From an uncultured Candidatus Saccharibacteria bacterium (GTDB lineage: Bacteria; Patescibacteriota; Saccharimonadia; Saccharimonadales; Saccharimonadaceae), in NCBI GenBank assembly GCA_938049075.1, contig CALICZ010000017.1, forward strand, positions 1 to 19,469: 19,469 bases of DNA. The letters run 5' to 3'. Under the pieces are notes generated by a model. It ran no database searches. It saw nothing but the letters and a program-made list of their open reading frames with translations, and had not been told where the DNA came from. Below are positions 14,012 through 19,469 of this stretch, piece after piece. A program made the translations under genes and the position numbers. The stretch's first letter is position 1; each line of letters begins with the position of its first letter.

Positions 14012-14414
14012 AGTGCGTCTCCAAATAGTCTTGCAAAATAATACTGGCAGCAACAGCATCAATAGCACCCTTGCTATACGGCTTTCCTTGAGCACGAAGA
14101 TACTCCTCAGCCTGTACACTGGTGAGCGACTCATCTTGAAACGCCAAGCGCGGCGCGATATCTGTCAACTGAGTCGCAAACCGCTCAACATAGGCGGTTT
14201 GAGCTGTAGGCTCGCCCGATTGATTGCGCGGGTAACCAACAACCACTACCCCAACACGCTCACTCATGATTAGCTGAGTGATCTGCTCAAGTTCACTACC
14301 ATCCACTTCAATCGTATCATATGCGACGGCAATTCGCACGGATGGATCGGCAATTGCCACGCCAATCCGCCGCTCGCCGACATCAAGCGCTAAGTATGTT
14401 CTCTTATTGTTCAT
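14004..14414 (-). CDS. ruvX: RuvX/YqgF, RNase H-fold nuclease
   Basis: RuvX (YqgF) is a small RNase H-like nuclease linked both to Holliday-junction resolution and to 16S rRNA 5' maturation. Its main cellular task here cannot be told from sequence. The 136 residues show the family signatures in order: YLALDVGERRIGVAIAD near the N-terminus with the first catalytic Asp, VVVGYPRNQSGE in the middle, FQDESLTSVQAEEYL with the catalytic Glu, and DAVAASIILQDYLE with the last Asp. Length is typical (about 138). The ATG at 14414 overlaps the upstream gene by 11 nt. A TTG three codons earlier (14423), 3 nt after AAGGTGG, is an alternative start. The stop overlaps mltG. ruvX and mltG are also neighbours in Bacillus (yrrK, yrrL) and Actinobacteria, supporting both calls. 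Confidence 0.95.
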   Translation of the reverse strand: MNNKRTYLALDVGERRIGVAIADPSVRIAVAYDTIEVDGSELEQITQLIMSERVGVVVVGYPRNQSGEPTAQTAYVERFATQLTDIAPRLAFQDESLTSVQAEEYLRAQGKPYSKGAIDAVAASIILQDYLETHYD

Positions 14415-16038
14415 TGAGGTCAAATACCACCTTTATGCGATTCGTGTCATTTGGCGCTGATTGCACCCAGAATGGCGAGAACGATACATCGGCCGAGCTC
14501 ACTCCCTCAATCTTCTCGACATGCGAGCGAATCTCGGCATAGCGCTTGCCCTTAGCGTAGTCTTTGAGCTCCGATTCGTCGACTTTGGGGCCAATTTTGC
14601 CATTGGTCGTGATAGTCGCATTATAGGCATTACCATTGGCCGAAACATTAGTCACCGAGAGCTTATTAACGCCATTACTATGGACTTGCTGGTTGGCCTT
14701 GCCGTCAATCTGTTGCTTGAAGTACGCGTCGAGGAAGATACCCGCCTCACGCTTCTCAATCGCCGAGAGGGAGTACTCCACCGCACCAGTCAGCTGGGCT
14801 TTGCCATCGGTTGCTTCGCCGCCCACCTTGACGTTCGGTTGGATGTCGCTGTCGTTTTGCTTGAAGGTATCACTCAGAATAATGTAACTGTCACCATTAA
14901 ATTGTGAGGCAAGTTCGCGCTTAGCACCATTGCTATCGAGTGAACTATTGAGTCTATTCCTCGCCTGCTCAATGTCACTGCGCTGCACTGTGGTAATCGT
15001 CTTGTCTGTGCCACCAGAAGTATCATGCGTGAAGGAAACAGAGAAGCCAGAGGGGCCCTTGGCCGAGCCCGATGCACCATTATACTTCGTGCCACTCTCT
15101 ACCGCGGTGACCTCTGTTGTGCGGCCTCGCATGAGGTCGCCACCCGACGCGTTAGAGTCGAATACCACCGACGATGTTGTCTTATACTGCATGCCATTCT
15201 CGGACGTGATAGTCGTCCCGGCGTCGATCGTCGCTCCATTACGTAAGACGTCAAACGAAGCCGGCGTAAAGCGCACCGTCCCCGTTGCCTTTGCACCAAT
15301 ATCTTCTTTGCCAGTGGCAGTGAAGTCGATCGAGATAGTTTTGCGCGTTGTCTTGGTCGTCGTCTTGATTGTCCCTTCTTGCAGGTTTGAGCCAAGCGAA
15401 TCGCCGATCGTAACGCGGGTGCTGAGCGGCAGATCAGAGGTACGAGCCTTGATCGTGATGGTCGCATGTGGTGCGAAGAAAATCGCCCACACCAAGAAAA
15501 CAATCAGGACAACGAGTGCCGCACCACCGATCAAGAGCTTCTTGCGCATTTTGTTGAAGTCTGGTACCTTCACCTTCTTCTTGAGGTCTGAGGCAGCCGA
15601 CGTATCAGCTGCTTTGTCGTCGTCATCTGGCGTCTTGCGAGCAGCCGAGCGGGTGGCAGGACGAGCCGGTACAGAAGTATCAGGCGTTACTGGCTCAGGA
15701 TCTTCTGGTTCGAGCTCACTACCATCAATGACATCTTCGTCATCGACCTCGAGCGCTGGGATCTCAGCCATTTCCGGCCGGCTTTGCAATGTCCGCGCCG
15801 TGGGGATACTTGCCGAAGCGGCCAAAGTCGAGAGCGCTTGGTTGCCAGTGATAATGACGAGCCGTTTACCTGCTTGCTCGGCAGCGCGCTGGACAAGCTT
15901 GAGGTTGACAGCACTCTGCATAGCGCCAATTCGCTTGGGTGGCACAAGTGCGACGATTTTTTGTGAGGAGTCCTTCACCTTGCCAATAATGGCGGTAATG
16001 TCGTCCTCGGTATCGATATAAATGACATCTTTTTGCAT
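14404..16038 (-). CDS. Conserved bitopic membrane protein of unknown function
   Basis: This is a 544-residue protein with a clear three-part plan. The N-terminal part (1-90) is cytoplasmic: IYIDTEDDITAIIGKVKDSS, ALVPPKRIGAMQSAVNLKLV and RLVIITGNQALSTLAA resemble a small alpha/beta domain that I associate, from memory, with CPR membrane proteins. An acidic, Pro/Asp-rich linker (95-150) and a basic stretch (152-167) precede one membrane helix (168-188). About 355 residues then lie outside, Thr/Ser/Gly-rich and probably beta-stranded (SISIDFTATGK-like repeats, GATIDAGTTITSENG), with a distant feel of baseplate-J or adhesin-like proteins. It has no cysteine. The ATG at 16038 touches the TAA of the FtsA-like gene, with GAGG 6 nt upstream. 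Its place between an FtsA/PilM-like ATPase and MltG suggests an envelope or surface-complex role; PilN is a possible analogy only. Confidence 0.8.
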   Translation of the reverse strand: MQKDVIYIDTEDDITAIIGKVKDSSQKIVALVPPKRIGAMQSAVNLKLVQRAAEQAGKRLVIITGNQALSTLAASASIPTARTLQSRPEMAEIPALEVDDEDVIDGSELEPEDPEPVTPDTSVPARPATRSAARKTPDDDDKAADTSAASDLKKKVKVPDFNKMRKKLLIGGAALVVLIVFLVWAIFFAPHATITIKARTSDLPLSTRVTIGDSLGSNLQEGTIKTTTKTTRKTISIDFTATGKEDIGAKATGTVRFTPASFDVLRNGATIDAGTTITSENGMQYKTTSSVVFDSNASGGDLMRGRTTEVTAVESGTKYNGASGSAKGPSGFSVSFTHDTSGGTDKTITTVQRSDIEQARNRLNSSLDSNGAKRELASQFNGDSYIILSDTFKQNDSDIQPNVKVGGEATDGKAQLTGAVEYSLSAIEKREAGIFLDAYFKQQIDGKANQQVHSNGVNKLSVTNVSANGNAYNATITTNGKIGPKVDESELKDYAKGKRYAEIRSHVEKIEGVSSADVSFSPFWVQSAPNDTNRIKVVFDLNEQ

Positions 16039-17301
16039 TTAGATCCTCAACATTTTATTCAATTTATTGCGTAGTGTTTCTGTTTCACTTGCCCCAATCA
16101 TCGTATCGTAGCCCACGCGCAGGAGGCCCATCGCAGTGATAAATGAGTGGTCACTGACCTTGTTCGTCAGGTCGACCACGCCCGAGACGTCACTGGGCTT
16201 AATATGCTGCACCACTGGCCGGCGCGTGAAGGGGAGGTCGGTATACCAATCGCGCGTCTCGAGGGCTTTCCCCAGTGGCTTGAGGCTCGCTCCACCACCG
16301 CAGAGCAAGATACGATTAGGCAAGTGATCAACCGAGCTAAATTCGCTAAGAGCAAGATCGACTCCTGCTAACCAGACATCGAGAGTTTTATCAATTGCGG
16401 TATCAAAATGCTGCTTGAGCTCTTGTTTCATCTGCTCGTGAGTAGTCGCAACCTTGAGCTTCTCGGCCTCGTTGTAGCTAATGGCGCACTCGTTGGCAAT
16501 CGTATTGGTAAAGCTGCGCCCACCAATGCCAAACATCCGCGTCCCTTCCACGCCACCATCATTTACTACCGCAATGTCTGTTGTGCCGCCACCAACGTCG
16601 GCAAGAATAGCCGTAAATGAGCTATTCGCATCTGTACCTAGTACGCTCCGGCTCACCGCAAAGGGCTCAGCCGCCACCGCCACGAGGTCGAGCGCCAGTT
16701 CATCAGCCACGCGCTCAAGTGCACCAATGTGCACCATAGGAGCAAAAGCAGTGTAGATCTGCACCGCTACGTCCTTACCTTGAAAACTAATCGGGTTGCT
16801 GACCTTGTAGCCATCAATGTGAATACTGACGAGTGCGGAATTGACGAGCTTTACCTCTACGTCTTGGTTACCCGTCTCGAGAGCGATCTGCCGCTGCGCC
16901 TTGATGGCAGCTCGGTCTTGCACCTTCTCGATGATGAATTCCATTTCGGTCTCATCCAGTGGACGATCGGGCTGTGGACGACGATAGCGAATGGTATTTG
17001 TCACACCCTTCACAAGCTCGCCAGCAATGCCAATCACTGCACGGCGCGCCTGTATGCCAGCTTCAGACTCGGCTTGGGCCAGAGCATCTTCGCAGTTGCG
17101 CACAACTGCGGCAATATCGGCAATCGCACCCGAGTGCATATCGCTGCGGTCTTGGTGCTTGCGCCCCACACCAATGATCTCAATCTCCTCACCATTAACC
17201 CGGGCAAGCAGCGCCTTGACGTACTCTGTCCCAATATCAAGACCAACAAGGCATTCGCTAGTGCTGTTATCTGCTCGGGTAAGAAATCGATCGAAAACCA
17301 T
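16039..17301 (-). CDS. FtsA/PilM-family actin-like ATPase
   Basis: This 420-residue cytoplasmic protein has the actin/HSP70 ATPase fold. It shows phosphate-1 VGLDIGTEYVKALLA (19-33), IIGVG (42-46), a region consistent with the SHS2 (1C) insertion of FtsA and PilM (about 85-185), phosphate-2 DVGGGTTDIAVV (235-246), and adenosine motif ILLCGGGASLKPL (331-343). The length equals E. coli FtsA (420), longer than PilM (about 350). It ends in a short amphipathic helix (ETLRNKLNKMLRI) like the FtsA membrane-targeting tail. FtsA tethers FtsZ to the membrane, while PilM scaffolds the inner-membrane type IV pilus platform. No ftsZ or pilus gene is in the window, so I do not choose. It leads the operon with the bitopic protein, ruvX and mltG. 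The ATG at 17301 has TATAAT ending 10 nt upstream. Confidence 0.85.
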   Translation of the reverse strand: MVFDRFLTRADNSTSECLVGLDIGTEYVKALLARVNGEEIEIIGVGRKHQDRSDMHSGAIADIAAVVRNCEDALAQAESEAGIQARRAVIGIAGELVKGVTNTIRYRRPQPDRPLDETEMEFIIEKVQDRAAIKAQRQIALETGNQDVEVKLVNSALVSIHIDGYKVSNPISFQGKDVAVQIYTAFAPMVHIGALERVADELALDLVAVAAEPFAVSRSVLGTDANSSFTAILADVGGGTTDIAVVNDGGVEGTRMFGIGGRSFTNTIANECAISYNEAEKLKVATTHEQMKQELKQHFDTAIDKTLDVWLAGVDLALSEFSSVDHLPNRILLCGGGASLKPLGKALETRDWYTDLPFTRRPVVQHIKPSDVSGVVDLTNKVSDHSFITAMGLLRVGYDTMIGASETETLRNKLNKMLRI

Positions 17302-17311
17302 AATCGTCTCT

Positions 17312-17322
17312 ATTATATACCA
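17312..17322 (-). promoter_or_regulatory. Promoter (-10) of the FtsA-like/mltG operon
   Basis: On the minus strand TGG-TATATAAT contains a perfect TATAAT (17317-17312) ending 10 nt before the ATG; shifted by two, TGG-TATATA is an extended -10. The leader would be about 3-5 nt, with no Shine-Dalgarno. Confidence 0.55.
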
Positions 17323-17438
17323 TATACAGGCCTGCCTGCTAGCCCTAAACGGTGATTATTGGCGAATTTATGATGAAATGATTCATTTTGTACGGAGCAC
17401 TGCAAGTGTCGTTATTGAGAAACATTGCAGAAAAATCA

Positions 17439-17482
17439 TACAGTGGTAGCACCTCCTTGACAAAACAGAGGTAACCACTGTA
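17439..17482. promoter_or_regulatory. Interrupted palindrome overlapping the promoter of the gene at 17496
   Basis: TACAGTGGT (17439-17447) pairs with ACCACTGTA (17474-17482), and inside them ACCTC (17451-17455) pairs with GAGGT (17468-17472): 14 bp of dyad symmetry. The centre contains the -35 (TTGACA) and the right arm runs into the -10. This geometry suits a repressor operator. As RNA it would be outside the transcript, so an attenuator is unlikely. Confidence 0.5.
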
Positions 17483-17486
17483 CAAT
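17457..17486 (+). promoter_or_regulatory. Promoter of the hypothetical gene at 17496
   Basis: A consensus TTGACA (17457-17462), an 18-bp spacer, and TACAAT (17481-17486). The -10 ends 9 nt before the ATG, so the leader is only about 2 nt. This is the best complete promoter in the window. Confidence 0.75.
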
Positions 17487-17495
17487 ACGCTCACT

Positions 17496-18338
17496 ATGAC
17501 CAATCGAGAGCCAGTCGATGCCGCGTATATCGGCATCTTTCCACTTGAGAACTACGAGCCAACCAAGCATACCCTGCTTGGCCGTCACCTGTATGAAACG
17601 GTCGCAGCGCTTGAAGCGCACCATGCCACGCCCGACGAAACAACGATAGCCTACCAAGCTCCCTTTGGGCGCTATAACGAAGGTGGTACATTGGCCGTTG
17701 ACCTCACAGCTGATGCCACTGGCCTAACCACTGGCCAGCTCGCCTTTGCCGACCCCGATAGGCATCATTCTTTTGCACTAACACTGGCGGATAATCGGCA
17801 CTGCTGGTATAGCCGGACCGACCCCAGCCAGATGCTTATCACTCACAACCACGTGGCACGCTTACTCGACCGCTCGCGCCCGCTTGACCATGATTCGGAG
17901 TTATTTAGATGGTATGCAACCAACCGCGGCACGACTGCTGCCGACCTCCAGACTCTTCTTGACGAAGCGGTCCTCCCTACGGTTAATCCTGAGCAAGTTC
18001 GCCGTGATGTGACCTACTGCTATAATGATATTATCCTCAAAGGTGAACAGTGGTCTGGTGTGCGTCTTGCACTGACAATACGTCGGCTTGGTCAGCTTGC
18101 TATGGGCATTACAGCAAATCTAAAAATACCCTACAGCTGTGATGAGCTCGACACACCAGTGACTTGCCGTATTACCAGTGATGACTTAGAATATACCACG
18201 CTTGCCTGCTTTTATGATCATAACGAAACAACCTCGCAGCGTCGCCGTACATATGTTGAGCCAGACGTCGCAGAGCTAAGCAACACTATCGCCCAGCTAA
18301 CAGAGGATATGATTGCTGAGCGCTGCGCTCTCCAGTAG
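17496..18338 (+). CDS. Hypothetical protein
   Basis: I do not recognise this 280-residue protein. It has no signal peptide or membrane segment. The N-terminal half looks beta-rich (IGIFPLENYEPTKHTLLG, GGTLAVDLTADATG, HHSFALTLADNRHCWYSR), the C-terminal half more helical (DLQTLLDEAVLPTVNPEQ; RLALTIRRLGQLAMGI; VAELSNTIAQLTEDMI). Histidines cluster at about 89-117, including an HH pair and an HNH triplet (ITHNHV), but there is no recognisable HNH nuclease motif around them. Coding is credible: strong promoter, codon usage like neighbours, and a full-length open frame between well-defined signals. It is divergent from the FtsA-like operon and convergent with alaS, so it is a single-gene unit inserted between alaS and the ruvX-mltG operon. 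A palindrome over its promoter suggests it is specifically regulated. Confidence 0.72.
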   Translation: MTNREPVDAAYIGIFPLENYEPTKHTLLGRHLYETVAALEAHHATPDETTIAYQAPFGRYNEGGTLAVDLTADATGLTTGQLAFADPDRHHSFALTLADNRHCWYSRTDPSQMLITHNHVARLLDRSRPLDHDSELFRWYATNRGTTAADLQTLLDEAVLPTVNPEQVRRDVTYCYNDIILKGEQWSGVRLALTIRRLGQLAMGITANLKIPYSCDELDTPVTCRITSDDLEYTTLACFYDHNETTSQRRRTYVEPDVAELSNTIAQLTEDMIAERCALQ

Positions 18339-18389
18339 GGCCGCACCCCCCTCTTCCGCGCCCTTGTAGGTGTTATTAATGCCAACACA

Positions 18390-18420
18390 ACAACACCAGT
18401 AAATATGTTACTGGTGTTGT
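18390..18420. terminator. Bidirectional hairpin terminator between the gene at 17496 and alaS
   Basis: ACAACACCAGTAA and TTACTGGTGTTGT form a perfect 13-bp stem with a 5-nt loop. ATTGTTTATT follows on the plus strand, GTTGG-type sequence on the minus strand. It is placed midway between convergent stops. Confidence 0.75.
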
Positions 18421-18442
18421 ATTGTTTATTCCTGTTTATCTG

Positions 18443-19469
18443 CTAGCGCTCACGCAAAACTGCCTTAATCCGACGGATACCGGCCGAGCTCGACTCTTCC
18501 TTGGTGATCTTGAAGCGCATGCCATCTTCGGCCAAGACGCCAGTATGCTCGACGTGTGGGCCCCCGCACACTTCGAAGCTCACGCGCTCATCACCTTCGC
18601 CGATGGAATAGACCTTGACGGTGTCGCCGTAGCGCTCGCCAAAGGCACCGATTGCACCGAGCTTCAGTGCTTCATCGGTTGGGTACACGGCAAAGCTCAC
18701 GGGCAAGTCTGCCTCGATCCAGGCATTAACCTGGTCTTCAACTGCTTGCTTCTCCTCTGGGGTGAGCTTGTCGTGGTTGAAGTCGAAGCGTAGGCGTTGA
18801 GCCGTGATGTTGCTCCCATGCTGCTGTAAATCTGGTGCCTTGAGCACCGTGCGTAGCGCTGCCCCGAGCAAGTGCGTTGCCGAGTGGTACTTGAGATGAA
18901 TTGGGTCGTGACCTTCCAGCCCACCACTAAACTGCCCTTTGCGCGCCGTCTTGGAGCGCTGGCGCTGCTCGGCCATTTTGGCGTCAAATTCTGCCCGCCA
19001 ATCCTCGGAGAGCGCAATCCCTTGCTTGTATGCCTCCTCCGTACTAAGCTCTACTGGGAAGCCAAAGGTATCATACAGCGTAAACAACTCCGCGCCAGTC
19101 AGGCCATCTGCTACATACTGCTGCATCTGTTTGAGCCCCTTGCGCAGTGTCTGCCGGAAGGCTTTTTCTTCCTTGGCGAGCACGGCGATGATCTGTTCAC
19201 GCGCGGCTTTGACCTCTGGGAAGTCTGCCTCGTATAGGTCGGCAATCACCGGCACCACTGCCTCGAGGAAGTTCTGCTCAATGCCAAGGTCGAAGCTGTA
19301 GCGAATCGCCCGGCGCAAGAGGCGGCGCATCACATAGCCCTGTTCCTTATTGCTTGGGATACAGCCATCCACCGCCATGAAGGTAGCCGCTCGCAGGTGG
19401 TCAGCAATCACCCGCATACTCTCGGTATGCGAGGTGTAGCTCTTGCCACTAAGCTGCTCAAGCTTGCTG
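18443..19469 (-). CDS. alaS: Alanyl-tRNA synthetase, short form without C-Ala (5' end beyond right edge)
   Basis: AlaS charges tRNA-Ala and hydrolyses mischarged Ser- or Gly-tRNA-Ala. The visible 341 residues are the C-terminal end; the catalytic core start is outside the window. Seen from the edge: SKLEQLSGKSYTSHTESMRV and NKEQGYVMRRLLRRAIRYS (end of the synthetase domain and the tRNA-recognition helices), LYDTFGFPVELSTEEA, then the editing domain with HSATH (HxxxH) and CGGPHVEH (CxxxH), the four zinc ligands. The protein then stops after FKITKEESSSAGIRRIKAVLRER. In E. coli AlaS (876 residues) the matching RRIEAV is followed by about 170 more residues of C-Ala (DHHA1) domain. The stop is a clean TAG with a terminator downstream, and I see no continuation in other frames, so the short form looks genuine. 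Confidence 0.95.
   Translation of the reverse strand, partial: SKLEQLSGKSYTSHTESMRVIADHLRAATFMAVDGCIPSNKEQGYVMRRLLRRAIRYSFDLGIEQNFLEAVVPVIADLYEADFPEVKAAREQIIAVLAKEEKAFRQTLRKGLKQMQQYVADGLTGAELFTLYDTFGFPVELSTEEAYKQGIALSEDWRAEFDAKMAEQRQRSKTARKGQFSGGLEGHDPIHLKYHSATHLLGAALRTVLKAPDLQQHGSNITAQRLRFDFNHDKLTPEEKQAVEDQVNAWIEADLPVSFAVYPTDEALKLGAIGAFGERYGDTVKVYSIGEGDERVSFEVCGGPHVEHTGVLAEDGMRFKITKEESSSAGIRRIKAVLRER

Noticed and set aside
17383..17439. 18-codon minus-strand ORF preceded by AAGGAGGTG
   Set aside because: The spacing from GGAGG to the ATG (12 nt) is long, the Shine-Dalgarno-like sequence is explained by the arm and centre of the palindrome, and the peptide has no recognisable feature.
12137..17481. 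ACCACTGT shared by the palindromes at 12134-12150 and 17439-17482
   Set aside because: A single shared 8-mer is expected by chance about once in a window of this size, and the spacings of the two dyads differ.
1..19469. CRISPR arrays, insertion sequences, integrases, tRNA or rRNA genes
   Set aside because: None is visible: no regularly spaced repeats, no transposase or integrase motifs, and no T-arm consensus with matching stems.

Overview
The window most likely comes from a Candidatus Saccharibacteria (TM7) or closely related Patescibacteria/CPR genome. This is inferred from its gene set and protein architecture, not from a marker gene. The signs are: a short alanyl-tRNA synthetase that ends straight after its editing domain; an FtsA/PilM-like protein followed by a bitopic membrane protein of a kind I associate with CPR genomes; LysM-CHAP and MltG envelope enzymes; Gram-positive-style Obg with a C-terminal OCT domain; and a CIRCE heat-shock operator. 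TGA, TAA and TAG all act as stops, so there is no sign of UGA recoding. I see no tRNA, rRNA, CRISPR array, insertion sequence or prophage gene.

Layout, left to right. 1-3043 holds uvrA (minus, cut by the left edge) and a YhhN-family eight-helix membrane protein (minus). 3044-3338 is a divergent control region with a perfect CIRCE operator in front of clpB, which lacks the usual N-domain. A PEBP (YbhB/YbcL) protein follows. 6001-6653 is a gene-poor stretch with what may be the decayed 3' end of a lost gene. Next come sbcB (exonuclease I, minus) and, divergent from it, a very acidic protein of unknown function. Convergent to that lies obg (minus). A LysM-CHAP cell-wall hydrolase (minus) follows, with a promoter far upstream and a leader of about 190 nt. 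12317-17301 is a tight minus-strand operon: FtsA/PilM-like ATPase, bitopic membrane protein, ruvX, mltG. Divergent from it is another unknown protein (plus). The window closes with alaS (minus, cut by the right edge).

Functional themes are DNA repair and processing (UvrA, ExoI, RuvX), protein disaggregation (ClpB), ribosome assembly (Obg) and, most coherently, the cell envelope (FtsA-like, bitopic protein, MltG, LysM-CHAP). alaS, ruvX and mltG are neighbours in many Firmicutes and Actinobacteria. Here they remain near each other, with envelope genes and one inverted gene inserted.

The most striking pattern is regulatory. Nearly every first gene lacks a Shine-Dalgarno sequence and instead has a -10 element, often with an extended TGn, ending only 6-10 nt before the ATG. 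This predicts leaderless mRNAs. The two clear exceptions are clpB (CIRCE, about 120 nt leader, strong AAGGAGGG) and the LysM-CHAP gene (long leader, no Shine-Dalgarno).
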